In this document: piece by piece, positions 42,872-55,105 of the stretch
Position numbering within the stretch: position 1 is the stretch's first letter
How the letters are laid out: each line of letters starts with the position of its first letter
NCBI GenBank assembly: GCA_018398575.1
Contig: JAGTXZ010000005.1
Coordinates: 1,674,001 to 1,738,000 of the forward strand
Origin: Ampelomyces quisqualis
Taxonomy: Eukaryota; Ascomycota; Dothideomycetes; Pleosporales; Phaeosphaeriaceae
Length of the DNA stretch: 64,000 bases
Reading direction: 5' to 3'
Made by a program: the position numbers and the translations under genes
The notes under the pieces: model-generated
The model's input: the letters and a program-made list of their open reading frames with translations, nothing else
The model's database searches: none
What the model was told of the DNA's origin: nothing

Positions 42872-44833
42872 GGTGAGTCTGTGGTAAGTGGTCGGCGGGA
42901 AGTGCTTGGTCTGGACGTGTGGGATTGTCGCAAGTGATATTTGGCAGGGTTACAAAACTTTGCTGCGGACAGGGTTGTGAGGTGGATCTCGTTTGATCGC
43001 GTTGGGTATATGTATGTTGATTAGCATTAACGATGTAAAAGCGTTGACTTTGGGGGTTGAAAAGTTGAAATTATGCTTGCAAGGCCGCGATGCTTGCCCT
43101 TGATCTGGAAGCTTCGCCCCGTTGGCCCCGCTTGGCTAGTTACTGACTTAGCGTCACTGGCTTAACCAGACTTCACGCGAGGAAACTCCATCTCTTCACC
43201 CATTCTTGGCGCGTGTTTGATTCTCGGTTCAGCAGTCAACTCCATATCGCTACAACTGTGTCCATGGTTTTCTTTCCAAAACAAACAAAAGCATTATTCC
43301 TCGCGCGATAATCCAGAAGCCCCTTGGTCCAATGGCATCGGGGCAGTCACCGACATTTCGCGTACCATCACCTAGACAAATCATGCTACCTTCTTCACCG
43401 TCACGACCTGCGAAATCGCCAGATGCCTGAGCTGAGCAACGTTGTATCAGGGGCACCATACTGTTAACGAGCATCTGGTCTGCAGGGACGTGCGTGCACA
43501 ACTGAACATCGACCTTGTCAGGTCCAAGAACCACACTGGCCCCACTCCACGCGCTGTTGATCCCTCTAACCTCCATGTGTTGTCTACCTACCAATATCAT
43601 TTGCTGGAGGGCAGAGTTCCTGGCTGCTAAGAGAGCCTGTACTCTGCATGGGAACACCACACACCGCCGTACCGCGCTTTTGACAGGGCAATTCTATTGC
43701 CTTGTAGCACTGTGCACTTGACTTGCAATCGACTGGGACTTACCAGCTAGATGAACCGTATTTACTGCACCGCGAGGACTACATCAAGTCGATCTCAGGT
43801 TTGATCCTCCCGACGAGTGCATCTCGCCAACGATGATCAGCGCGGTTTCCGACCCTTGGTGCAAATATCGCAAAAAGGCCTAGAGTCACTGCGGTACTCT
43901 TTGGTCATGCAGGACAGGATGTAGTGCTCCATGAGCTGCACCATCAAGATAAGAGACGCACGACAACACCTATATCATTTTCGTTAGAGATAAAATCCGG
44001 CCGGCTACGAGAAGTACCTATCCGGAATCTTATGCATCGTAGGCTAAACGTGTAGGCGCCTTCGCGTTATACAGATCACGTCTAGACCTGGTTCGAGCGA
44101 GCTATCCCAAATTGACGATGCAGTCGCGCTGTATTGTAACACACGAGCATGGGCCAGGTGCGATGTCAGAGGTTACCCCACGTTTCTCAAGCACCAGGTT
44201 GGAGTTAATGTACTAGGTCAACCGCACTTCCACGAACTATTGCATCTACAACGCTACACATGAAGTAGTATGAATCCGTTGACGCCCACGAGACACAGTC
44301 ATCGAGTCCTCGTCGTGCTAATTTGCCATTGTTTGATGATAGCCTGTCAACTTTCAAAGCCTTAGTTTTACAAACTTTGAGCGCGGACGTGGGGCCGGAC
44401 TCTGTTTCACAAGATACGGAAACGTGGCGTCGACCCGATGTGGTTACATCAGTGGGCCGTTCCGAAGCTGGGAGTAGGAGTATGTAGGACTGCCTTTGCA
44501 TGAACATTCGGACCTGTGTGTCGGATCGTACCCAGCATTTGATTAGTCCCGGCTGGCTCCTTGCACCACGTCAAAGGCCAACAATATCAGCCACGGTACC
44601 ATGAAGCATCAAGCTGGCTGTGGTGCGTTGTTGTCTGGTCTCTCACGCGTTGTCAACAGCATCTTGACGATAACGGAGCTATTGAGAGCATGCATGCAGA
44701 TCGGGAGCTGGTACCTGAGTTGGTGCGATGAAGACCTGTTGAATAAATCCGCGCAATGCGCAGGCAGGAGTTCTTTTGAGTGTTACTCATCGCATTTCAT
44801 TGTTTTCGAACCAGTTGTTACATTTCTCTCAGC
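42872..44833. other. Long intergenic region, no gene recognised
   Basis: About 2 kb. Frames at 43250-43660 (minus) and 44205-44507 (minus) lack domains and coding character. The region must hold the promoters of DIB1 and of the glycosyltransferase. Confidence 0.5.
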
Positions 44834-47195
44834 ATGGCGAGCAACATGGTCAATCACCCAGAAGGCCGCGTAGAACCAATCGTCGTGCCACCGCCCAAGC
44901 CTCCATCAGCCCCAGTGCTTGACAACATCGAGTCAGTCGCGTCTGGGTCAGGTACCAACAATATCAGCAGCTCGAACGACAGCTCCAGGTCTGAAGTTCG
45001 CGATGGAAACCAACCTCTTCGCTTCGTAGAGTCAAGTGCAAGCTCATCTGGAGACGAAATCGCTCCTTGCGGGGAGCAAAGCACTCCTGCTCCTTTCAAG
45101 AAGGCACGTCACGGCAAATTTACCTACAGCGATCGCTACGATGCCAGCGAGTATATGATTGAGCAGCTGTCCGAACACGATGACATAGATCTGGTCAAGC
45201 CATGGCATCGTAAGCTCATCTTGATCCACCCAATCGTCATTGTTTGGGTCTTCCTCACGTATGCTGCATACTATGGCTATCGTGTTTGGTGTAACTACCA
45301 GTATCGTGTAGTATATGGAGGGCTAGCTGAGGCGTCGTGGATTTTCATCGTTGTGGAGGGCGTCATCTTATGTACGTGTCCGCTTGATACCAGCACTTAT
45401 TGATGGCATGCTGACAACTCCAAAGTACCGTATCTCTCTTGGATGGCTGTTCTGTTACTCTCGCTCGGTAATCGCAAGCGTCCAAAGCTCCGTCTTCGCG
45501 GAGAAGTAGTGCCAACGGTGGACGTACTCTTCACGACCTGTGGCGAGGTCGTCCCCATGATCATCAACACCGTCAGGGGCGCTTGCAACATCGACTATCC
45601 AAGAGACCGCTACCGCATCATCATCTGCGACGACGATGCCGACCCAAATCTTGCGGAATCCCTCCAGCCGCTGATTGCAGAATATCCCAACTTGGTGTAC
45701 CAGGCACGTGTCAAGGTCGAAGGTGTGCCACACCATTACAAGGCGGGCAATCTACAATCTGGCATCGACTATGCTGTTACTCTTCCCGGCGGCCCTGCTG
45801 AGTATCTAGCAACCCTGGACGCAGATATGATTCCACATCCAGAATGGCTCCGAGCTATCTTGCCTCATCTGCTACGCGAACCTGACCTTGCTCTCGTGTC
45901 TCCACCGCAAACATTCTGGAATGTACCGGCGGACGATCCGCTCTGCCAGTCAATATGCGAGTTTATCCACTACTTGGAGCCAAGAAAAGATCACATGGGA
46001 GCTGCTTGGTGCACTGGCAGTGGCGTCGTCTTCAAGCGCTTCATAATTGACGAGCTTGGCGGCTGGCCAACGCCATCAATGGCTGAGGATCAGCTGCTAT
46101 CTTTCATGATGAATGGAGCAGGATACAAGACGGCCTACCTCCATGAGTTCATGCAAGTTGGCATGGTACCCGAAAGCATCATCAACCGTAAGTGAGCCTA
46201 TCATTCATGCACATAACAAGTTCACCAAGTCGTTCTAGATCTCAAGCAACGCACGCGTTGGGCGGTCGGCACTCTTGAAACAGCCCAAGAGCTGAACTGG
46301 GGCCTGCCAGGCAAACATGTAAGCACATCGTCTTTCCATGGAAGTTTCCATGCTAACGACGATTCTTTAGACCAAGCACATGACCTTCCCGCAACGCTGG
46401 TGCATCTTCACCTTTGCCTTCAACACCTTCATGGCGATCCCTGTTTTTATCGCATACTTCATCATACCCGCGCTTCTCTACTGGGGTCGTGATCTGATGG
46501 TTTACGTGACAGACGACCAGCTACGTTGGCAGGTCCGCCTGTGTGCCATCTGGGTCGTGTCATTGCGGGTCAACGAGATCGTTCTGACGCTACCATCAGG
46601 TTACATCCAAGGCCAACGCAGCGCCATGGCGTGGCAGTTCATGACACCCTACCTCGCTGTCACTATTCTCCGCTGCTACGTTCTTCCCACGTGGTGCGGT
46701 GGCAAGAAAATTGCCTTTCTGGCTTCAGGTGCGATCCGTGATCGCCTCAAGGAACGCAGCGAGACACACCGCGCCGACCTCTGGACGCGTGTCAAGCTCA
46801 TGGGCATTCATTGTCGAATCTGGTTTTTCGTGCTCTTCGTACCATACTGTCTCGGCGCCGCCGGTCTCGACTGGTATCGTGCATGGAAGATTGGTCAGCT
46901 CAGTGACAACGTTGAAGACTCCCTTCGCCATCTACTTGTCAACTCTATGCTGCCGCCTATGTGGTGGCTGTTCCTGGCCATTAGCTTCTGCATACCCATC
47001 TGGTATGTCTTTGCTCCGCCTACAGTACCGGACCGCGACGATATGATGAACTTTGACCCGAAGACCGGGGCTGGGCAACCGAAGCACCAGGAGATCAAGC
47101 AGACTTGGGGTGTGTTGCCATTGTTCAGAGAGGTGGTGTGGGGCTTGACTGTAGTATATGTGATCGTACTGTTCGCGGGGACATTCGTCTACTAA
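44834..47195 (+). CDS. Family 2 glycosyltransferase, cellulose-synthase-like membrane enzyme
   Basis: Four exons, 44834..45371, 45426..46187, 46239..46318 and 46371..47195, give 734 residues. The order is: an acidic, Ser-rich cytosolic N-terminus; two transmembrane helices (near 140-185); the GT2 catalytic domain with the D motifs ICDDDAD and LDADMIP, the acceptor-site AEDQLL, and QRTRW split by the exon 2/3 border; then about five C-terminal helices. These are the hallmarks of processive membrane GT2 enzymes that make and export beta-glycans. Related fungal proteins act in mixed-linkage glucan synthesis or hyphal growth on surfaces. The product here cannot be read from sequence. Confidence 0.9.
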
Positions 47196-47896
47196 TGGTT
47201 GGGAGGGCGGTGAAGATGTTTGCGGTGTCATGAGTGGAGTAATGGTCAGGATGCTGTAACGTGTTGGTTTTGTATGGCATAATAAGACGAGACTGGGCTG
47301 GATATGGGCAGGGCAAGAAGTTTCTGGTGTTGATCTTTGGCATATATTTTTCAAAACCTGGCTTCTTCACAAGCGCTGAGACTAACTTACGGGGTCGAGT
47401 CCCACTCCATTGTAACGAAGTCACCCCAGAGCGCCCAGACTAGGTTTTTCCAGCCCCAAAGTCGTACAAAGTCACCACAGCTTGGCTTGGCTCGGCCAAT
47501 GGTACGCGCCGTTAAAGCAGCAAGCGACACGGGAAAGTGCAGCTAAGAGCCTTCAAGAACTTTGAAATCGTCGTCTGAAAATCTGATCCGACCCCGAGTA
47601 CCTCCCAGCTTCTGTTTGGGGTTTGTTGTGGAAAGTAATTTTTTTCTCATGGCACATGTCGTGGCTAGGACTGTTTGCGCTCGTTGTTGACGATAAACAG
47701 TTGTTAGGGCGGCGTTGCTGGGAAGGAGCGAACGAACGGTTGGTCCGTGCGCAGTACAACAATACTGTGTCGAGGAAGCCTCATCCCGGCCTCTCCTTCA
47801 TCACCAACAACACCACACACCAGTAAGCCACCCCTTGGGCAGCCACCACGCGCGCACCTGCTAATTCACTCACGCGTAGTTGAAGACACCAGCACA
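47196..47896. other. Intergenic region with leader of next gene
   Basis: About 700 bp. No gene is seen. A GT-rich and pyrimidine-rich leader precedes 47897. Confidence 0.45.
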
Positions 47897-49945
47897 ATGG
47901 TCACCACTCGCCGGGCAGCGGCCACGGCGTCAGCTGAGCCTTCGCGGGCCAGCGCGTCAACCTCACCACCACCGCCGCCGCGCCGGCATCTGCGCTCAAA
48001 GCAGACTACCTCGCCCCTCAAGTCGCTTGAGGACAGCAAGCAGACCCGGCCATCTGCTTCACAGCCAGGCGTCGGCAAGGCCGCCGTCTCCAAGACGACG
48101 ACGAAGCGGAAGCGCGACGCGCCGCAGAACAGCGTCGCGGCCGCCTCCAAGACAGACGTCGAGTCTGCCTCAGAGGCCGAAGAAGGCATCTTCTTCACCG
48201 AGAGTAGGACCCTTGTTTCATTGCACCCTGTTGATCCCCACTAATCTCCCTTTGAAGACAAGAGACTGCGACAAGAGAATCTGGATCTCAGGTCGGTGCT
48301 CGGAGATGTCCAAGCGCGCGAGAGCTTCCTCAACAACGAGAACGCCGCGCTGCGGAGACAAGTCTTCGAGCTGAAGAGAGAGGCGATGCTTCGGACCGGA
48401 CAGGGCCAAGCTAACCACGACCGAATAGACATGGACATGTTCGGCATGACCAGCACCGACGCCTCCAACGTGGAAGACGAGCCCGGACTTGTTGGCAGCG
48501 CCGAGGCCATTGCGCTTCTCCGCCACATTGTCGAACACAAGAACCCGCCCCGCAGACCGCAGCCCGTCGTGTGGAACGAGCCGGCCCCACCCCGCCAAGC
48601 CGCGCAGCCCGCCCAGGGTGAAAGCCCTCTTGGCGCGGCCGTGATCACGCCGTCCCGCCCGATCAGCAAGCCGGGCTCCTTCTTCTCCCGCTCCTTCTCG
48701 GCGATCAAGTCCAAGCTTGGGCTTTCGACGCCAACCCTGCCCTCGCCACCAGTCCGCACCACATCGCCTCCACCTCCAAGCACCATGACAGAGGTGCTCT
48801 CCACCCCGCCCACCCCCATTGGACAGCGAAGCAAGGCGCTGCCGAAGAAGCGGCGGCAGTCTCCTACGCTGCGACTGTTTCTGAAGGGCGTCGAGGCCGG
48901 CGATCTTGTCAAGGCAGAGAAGTGGGCCAAGCAGGCCATCGCGGACATGAAGAACCGTGACGACTTTGAGCCCCGTCGCCACCGCCTCACCACCCCCATC
49001 CTCGTCGAAAAACTCAACCACCTCCCCTCCAGCAAGCCTTGGGAGTCCGGTTTCGGCGATCCCCTCGGACACCTCGACGATGAGGACACGGCCCCGGTCT
49101 GGGCGGTGTATCTCGACATGCTTGCAGAAGAGGAAGAGCCTAAGAGAAAGAAGGCCAAGGCCAGCCACGAGGTCTCGATGGGCGTCGACGACACGCTTTC
49201 ATTGGACGATATGGCCGCTACGCCCAAGATCCACAATAGCCATGGCTCCACCGCTTCCCTCCTCGACCTCCATCCTCGCAGCTCCACGGAGCCCTCCGAC
49301 ATGTTCTTCCCCTCCGCCTCCCACCAGGAAGGAAGCAATGTCTTCAACAAGTCCAAAGGACAAGACGCCACGGCAGAGCTCCAGAACACCTGCAAGCTCC
49401 CTGAAAAGAAGATGCCTACCACTCCTCCCAAGCACAACCCCTCACAAGGCTCCTACGGACTCGACTACAGCTCTGACGACGAGGACACGTCCATGTTCAG
49501 CGAAAACTCTGCCCTCGATGGAAGCACAACCCCCCTCTGGACTCAGGCGCCGCCACCCGCTCCTGTCCCTGCTCACGCAGACCTTCCTGGTTCTGAGACT
49601 CCTTCTGCTGCCACCTCACAGCAGCCGGTCCACGAGATTGAGCGTCAGCGTCAGAAGCTCATGAAGCACACACCCGCCAAGCCTAGTCGTTTACGCGAAG
49701 CTTTCGTTCCCTCCCCCAGCATTCTCACCGAGGCTGGCAATGCCTCCCTCGCTTCCTCCCTTGCGGCGCCCGGACTGTTTGATGACATGCCTGATGCAGA
49801 GGGCTTGGATCTCACTGCTGAAGACTGGGCTGCTGTCGAGGCTTTGCGCAACACGGAAGAGTACAAGGCTGCTGATGCCTCCGTCGTCTGGCCTGATGCT
49901 CACCTCACCTACGACTCAGACGAAGAGACCTTGAGCCCCGAGTAA
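47897..49945 (+). CDS. Probable nuclear coiled-coil protein, unknown
   Basis: Two exons, 47897..48203 and 48258..49945, joined in phase 1 across a 54-nt intron give 664 residues. The first 100 residues are basic and Ala/Ser/Pro-rich with a nuclear-signal-like KTTTKRKRD. A coiled coil follows (about 103-145: LRQENLDLRSVLGD, NNENAALRRQVFELKREA). A globular-looking segment near 295-380 contains RLFLKGVEAGDLVKAEKWAK and is followed by a KRKKAK motif. The C-terminal third is acidic and Ser/Pro-rich. I do not recognise the family; the features suggest a chromatin, spindle or kinetochore-associated protein, but this is only inference. Confidence 0.72.
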
Positions 49946-50778
49946 GGGTATCATCTCACCCGCACCCTCTCACACACAACACCTTATCCTCGCCGCCTTA
50001 ATTCACTCCACCCCACTTACGATTACGACTGCATCTGCATTGTGCGCCGGCGTTTTGAACAGCATTGCATCCCGGTGTTGAAAAGGTCTTGGTGCACGAC
50101 CCACGACGCCACTTGATTGTTCCTTCCTTCTTGCATGTGCTTGTTACCTTGCCAGCGTAGTATGTACGAGCATGGTCTCGACCTTCGACGTTCGGAAACG
50201 TCCAAAAGCTTGTTTCTTCCTGCATCTGATTGTTTGGAGCCGCAGTCGATATTTTCTCTTGTCGCGCTTGAGGTGACTCTTGTCGGTCGAGCCGACCCGC
50301 CAGGGTTGGATCCCTCAGGACGATTTTGGCTATTCTTGTTGGTCGAGCCACCCGAAAGGGAACTCCCTCATGATGATCCAGGATGTCTTGTTGGTCGAAC
50401 CACCCGCCAGGGACGGATCCTTTCAGGACGATCTAAATAGCTTGACAGCAGGGTTCGGTCAGACATCAGGTTTATCGTGTTTCTGGCGTTGTTTCACAAG
50501 TGAAGAGCTATGTCATTGGGCTGATGAGCATGTTTGCTCAGTGGATTCTTTCTTTGTTGGTGGTTTCCTTTCGATACCCGACACTCGCTGTAGTGTCCTC
50601 ATGTACAGGCAATGGCCTTATACACTCGATGATTGAGTAGTAGCTTAGCAATGATTACATCAACACACTTGGCTTGCTCTACTTTGTGATTGTGACTCTT
50701 GCATTGTTTTCGTACGCCACTAGCCCTGCTCTCAAGCGGCCACTGGTCCATTGATGATACTGTTCATGCACACTCTCC
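49946..50778. other. Intergenic region between convergent genes
   Basis: About 830 bp shared by two 3' ends. It contains an imperfect repeat of about 50-60 bp, roughly 50275-50435, in which TTGTYGGTCGARCCRMCCG occurs three times. No gene is recognised. Confidence 0.45.
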
Positions 50779-53028
50779 TCAGCAGCCAATTCCGATAGTT
50801 TGCGCCTCGACACTCTCCAGCGTCGGCACAACAGTCTTCATAAAACCCTGCTCATCAAAATACACCCGATCAATCGTCGTCTCCCTCCTCGTCCCATTCC
50901 CATCCGGTATCGCGAACCGATGATACGCAATATACCAATCGTCGGTACACGGCACCTGTACAATACTATTATGACCCGTGCCCAGAATGCCTTTGTCGAC
51001 ATCCTTCTCCAACAACACGCCACGATAGCTCCACGGCCCATGCACACTACTCGCCGTCGCGTATCCAACGCGGTAATTCTCGCTGCGCGTGTCGTCGATG
51101 GAATACGTCAGATGATACAAACCGCGGCGGTAGTTGACGAACAAGGCCTCGCGGAAGCCGACGAGGCCGGGGATTTCGCGCGTGGAGTTGGGGACGAGGG
51201 AGAGCATGTCTGTGGTGAGTTGGGCGTAGAGGGGCGGCACGCCGTTGCCCCAGAACAAGTAATATGTATCTGAGAGGGGGTCGTGGAAGGCTGCGGAATC
51301 GATTGCTTGGCCTGTGGTGACGGCTTCGTTGTTGAATATCAACGGCTTGGGTTGGGCGGTGAAGGGGCCTTCCGGGTGGTCTGCGACGGCGACGCCGATT
51401 GTTTTGCGCTTGTATGTCGGGTTTTGCCCGGAGAAGTAGAAGTAGTATTTTCCGCTGCGGGAGATGATGGTGGGCGCCCAGGCGTCGCCTGTCGCCCAGG
51501 GGACGGTGCCGGATGTGCCGTTCAACGTGAGAATGGGAGTGGTTGAGCGTGTCCAGCTCACCAGGTCGGGGGAAGTCCAGGTGTAGAAGACTTTTCCGGA
51601 CCAGCCGGGGAAGCCGTCAGTCGTGGCGTAGATGTAGTATGTTTGGTTGAAGATGGCGATATTGGGGTCGGCGTATAGGCCTGGGAGGACGGGGCTGTCG
51701 CGCCCTACCAGTCCGGATTTGAGGGACCTGGATTGTAGAGTCTGGGTGGGGGTTGTGCCGGTTAGAGCAGTGAGTTCCTTTGCAGTGATTGGGATCACGG
51801 TGCCGTGACGTGGACTTGTTGGGAGCTTGTATGAAGATGAAACTTTCCAGCTGGGGTTTGCGATATCCGCAGTCTCCAGAGGGATGTAGCCACGACCGCT
51901 GTACTCGTCAACGAAGAGGTAAAACTTCTCGCCGTGCACGTCGTCTGGATTAGACTTGAACACAGTGGGGCCTTCTACCGCGCGTGTACCGGCGTTCTTT
52001 CCGATGCAGGCTACCACCTGTGTCCAGGAGTCGAGCGTTGCGCGAAGCGAGCTCGAGCGCTCTTGAATAATGTCGGCGCATCCTGTGCCTGAAGCGCCTT
52101 CGTCCTTGGTAAAGCGGAAGAACGTGTCACCCTCTTGAAGAATAGTCGAGTCAATGCGTGACATGCCTGCATCCTGCCATACAACTGGTTCGCTGAACGT
52201 AACAAAGTCACGCGTAGTAACATAGAGCATGCGATGGTACGTTGCTCCGGTATGGTTGATATCGCTCTCGTCGTAAAGTGAAGAGGCCCAAAAGACGACG
52301 TATGCGCCCAGACCTGTGTCGTAGTATGCTTCTGGTGCCCACGTGTTTCCAGCAGTGGGTGGCGAGACTTGAACGTGACGTTGTTGCGACCAAGTCTTGA
52401 GATCGCTGGACTCCCATATCTCCAAGTAGAGACTACCTTTCGTCACTGCATCACCCCAGGAAGTTCCGGAGCCGATGGAGAGGTCAGTCGCCAGCAGAAA
52501 AAACCGATCTCCTTCTGGTGAGCGGATGACAAAGGGATCTCGGAGGCCTTTTGTGCCTTGGGATGAGGTGAGAGTTGGCTGCTTGTTGTTGAGCTCTGTC
52601 CAGCTGAGCGCATTGTTGCCTTTGCTAGCTGCCAAAAATATGTTCTCGCCGGCGCGGGTGTTGTTGGTGAAGTACGCGAAGGCATAGCCTTCAAAAGGAT
52701 CAAGCTGCACAGCTTGTCGTACTTTAGCACTGATGATACGTTCCCGGGAAGTGCCACCAGACTCAATTGTTGCTGTTAGGGTAACCAGTTTCTCCGCATG
52801 CTGTCTTTGGACAACGCCCCTGGATGAGATAACAGAGGGATCGCTGCTAGCCCACGCTACCTTCAAACCCTCCGCAGTCTCTGGTAGATGAAGATTACCG
52901 CGGACGTCTTCGATATTTGTGATGCTGATGCTGTCGACGGCTGCTTGGACATGTGCTTCGCTCTGTATGTTGGCCGCAGGAGCGGACAACACGACATGGG
53001 CTGACGCTAATAGGGAGACTAAATGCAT
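50779..53028 (-). CDS. Secreted GH43-type glycosidase with two beta-propeller domains
   Basis: A single exon encodes 749 residues. A signal peptide (HLVSLLASAHVVLSAPA) is followed by a bacterial-Ig-like segment (about 35-105, with VAWASSDPSVISSRGVV). Two five-bladed propellers of the GH43/beta-fructosidase superfamily follow. The first (about 110-425) has GLRDPFVI, RIDSTIL, and AVEGPTVF. The second (about 450-740) has GLYADPNIAIF, DSAAFHDP, and GFREALFVN, holding the acidic triad typical of GH43. It should act outside the cell on arabinan or xylan side chains in plant walls. Several N-glycosylation sites are present. The substrate is uncertain. Confidence 0.88.
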   Translation of the reverse strand: MHLVSLLASAHVVLSAPAANIQSEAHVQAAVDSISITNIEDVRGNLHLPETAEGLKVAWASSDPSVISSRGVVQRQHAEKLVTLTATIESGGTSRERIISAKVRQAVQLDPFEGYAFAYFTNNTRAGENIFLAASKGNNALSWTELNNKQPTLTSSQGTKGLRDPFVIRSPEGDRFFLLATDLSIGSGTSWGDAVTKGSLYLEIWESSDLKTWSQQRHVQVSPPTAGNTWAPEAYYDTGLGAYVVFWASSLYDESDINHTGATYHRMLYVTTRDFVTFSEPVVWQDAGMSRIDSTILQEGDTFFRFTKDEGASGTGCADIIQERSSSLRATLDSWTQVVACIGKNAGTRAVEGPTVFKSNPDDVHGEKFYLFVDEYSGRGYIPLETADIANPSWKVSSSYKLPTSPRHGTVIPITAKELTALTGTTPTQTLQSRSLKSGLVGRDSPVLPGLYADPNIAIFNQTYYIYATTDGFPGWSGKVFYTWTSPDLVSWTRSTTPILTLNGTSGTVPWATGDAWAPTIISRSGKYYFYFSGQNPTYKRKTIGVAVADHPEGPFTAQPKPLIFNNEAVTTGQAIDSAAFHDPLSDTYYLFWGNGVPPLYAQLTTDMLSLVPNSTREIPGLVGFREALFVNYRRGLYHLTYSIDDTRSENYRVGYATASSVHGPWSYRGVLLEKDVDKGILGTGHNSIVQVPCTDDWYIAYHRFAIPDGNGTRRETTIDRVYFDEQGFMKTVVPTLESVEAQTIGIGC

Positions 53029-53852
53029 CTTCAGTGAAGCTCTCGAGAGTTGAGGGCGCTGGGCATGCCTAAGATATACCTACATTCTACTTGAAATTTA
53101 CAAGCCGGAGTACAACCCGATGGAGTAGGTCGTGGTGACAAAATATCTGTCTCGCCCTCGGCATAACTGGTCATGTTTCTATGTGCTTAATCGACTATTC
53201 GAGCACTAGCTACGAGCTGGAAAGTAAGTCCACGAATACACGGACACACATGACTCCAGCGGGGTTGTACGCTAATCCAAAGCCTTAAATGGACCCTGGT
53301 CGCGTCTGGGAGACGTTATTACCCACCCCCAAACGCCAATGGGGGTGGGTAATAAGTTCTCCCGTCGCGCCTTGGGTATATCAGGAAATAGCCCGAGAAG
53401 CCGAGTCCACATGATCTTGGGCCGGATTTATACTTGGCCTCTTTCGACATGTGTTCCGTCATTTTTTGGCAAAGGGTAGTAATAGTGTGAGGATAGCGAA
53501 TGGCAGGGACGGTTCCTGCTCCACCCCGATACCTTACGTCGACGTCCAGAGCATCGAAAATACTAGTGAATCAACACGACATCTTGCATCCGTATACGGC
53601 TGTTGTGAGGTCTTGGCACCATGTGAATGAGGTTTTGTGATATGGAGAGCGGCAAGGCTGGAGTACTAAGTTTGGTCTGACTGAGATTGCATTTTAGAGT
53701 AGCAGTGCATGTTCTTACTGAGTACCAGCTAACGGACTTGAGTCGTTCACCTTGATTGGCCCGTGCTTAGCCGTGGTTTTGCCGCTGGGAGCCATGACGA
53801 CCTAGGTGCGTCTCTTGCCTGCGCGACTTGGACAGCACATCCAGCAAGCATC
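53029..53852. other. Divergent promoter region of GH43 gene and VMA6
   Basis: About 820 bp. It contains a perfect inverted repeat near 53321-53352 (TTACCCACCCCCAAACGCCA followed by TGGGGGTGGGTAA), which could form a hairpin or be a two-sided site for a C2H2 repressor-type factor. No gene is seen. Confidence 0.5.
53321..53353. promoter_or_regulatory. Inverted repeat TTACCCACCCCC / GGGGGTGGGTAA
   Basis: Arms of 12 bp (TTACCCACCCCC and its complement GGGGGTGGGTAA) flank a 9-bp spacer about 300 bp upstream of the GH43 start. The CCCC-type sequence resembles STRE or zinc-finger sites. This is a likely protein-binding site or hairpin, shared by the two divergent genes. Confidence 0.5.
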
Positions 53853-55105
53853 ATGGAAGGCCTCTACTACAACATCAGATACGGGTGAGCTCCGCACCGG
53901 CCCTTCACGTCCATGAGCGCGTCTAATCTGAGCCAACAGCTACATCGAGGGTATCGTGCGCGGCTATCGCAATGCGCTGCTCACCAGCCAGAACTACAGC
54001 AACCTGACACAATGCGAGAACATCGACGGCATGGCCCGCGGCTCTACTAGAAATGCTCTGCTAACAGCTCCCAGATGTCAAGCTGCAGCTGTCACCCGCC
54101 TATGGCGACTTCCTCAACTCGCTCCCCCCGAATCCCTCGACGTCTGCTCTCGCCGCCAAGACCACGGACAAGCTTGTGGCCGAGTTTCGCTACATCCAGG
54201 CCAACGCTACCGGCTCGCTCTCCAAGTTCATGGAATACCTCACGTACGGTTACATGATTGACAACGTCGCGCTGCTCATCACCGGCACGCTGCACGAGAG
54301 GGACACACGGGAGTTGCTGGAGAGATGCCATCCGCTCGGCTGGTTTGAGACCATGCCGGTGCTATGTGTTGCAACCAACATCGAGGAGCTGTACAACTCG
54401 GTACTGATCGAAACACCACTTGCGCCGTACTTCAAGGGCTCGCTCAGCCACCAGGACTTGGACGAGCTCAACATCGAGATCATCCGCAACACCCTCTACA
54501 AGAACTACCTCGAGGACTTCCACAACTGGGTCAACACTGACTCCGAGATTGCTGCAACGCCGACGGCCGACATCATGTCGGAGACATTAGAGTTTGAGGC
54601 TGATCGAAGGAGCATCAACATCACTCTCAACTCGTTCGGCACCGAGCTCTCAAAGGCGGACAGGAAGAAGCTATACCCGAACTTCGGACGGTTATACCCA
54701 GAGGGCACGTTGATGCTGTCGAGAGCTGACGACGTTGAAGGTGTCCGCATTGCTGTCGAGGGCGTGTCGGATTATAAGACCTTCTTCGACCAGACTGGCT
54801 TGAGCGGTGGCAGTGGTGGCGGTGTAGGCAACATGTCAGGTGGCGTTGGCGGAGAGTCAAGAAGCCTGGAAGACTTGTTCTACCAGAAAGAGATGGAGAT
54901 TTCAAAGCTTGCATTTACTCAGCAGTTCACCCACGGTATTGTGTACGCATGGGTCAAGCTACGAGAACAGGTATGTCGAAGCGTATGAGCTGGTTCCTCC
55001 AGGGCTAACGTGCAATCGCAGGAAATCCGCAACATCACTTGGATAGCGGAGTGCATTGCGCAGAACCAGAAAGAGCGTATTGGCAACTATATCAGTGTTT
55101 TCTAA
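53853..55105 (+). CDS. VMA6: V-type ATPase subunit d (Vma6)
   Basis: Four exons, 53853..53884, 53940..54028, 54075..54970 and 55022..55105, give 366 residues. The start MEGLYYNIRYGYIEGIVRGY and YSNLTQCENIDDVKLQLS match the family, as do EFRYIQANATGSLSKFMEYL and the C-terminus RNITWIAECIAQNQKERIGN. The subunit couples the central stalk to the membrane ring of the vacuolar proton pump. The second intron (54029..54074) starts with GC and contains no GT at all before the conserved junction, so it is a GC-AG intron by necessity. A Gly/Ser-rich insertion (about residues 272-295) is longer than in yeast. Confidence 0.95.

Noticed and set aside
48218..49437. Long minus-strand frames of 316 and 398 codons
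   Set aside because: Antisense to the coiled-coil gene, whose spliced frame and codon use are far better.
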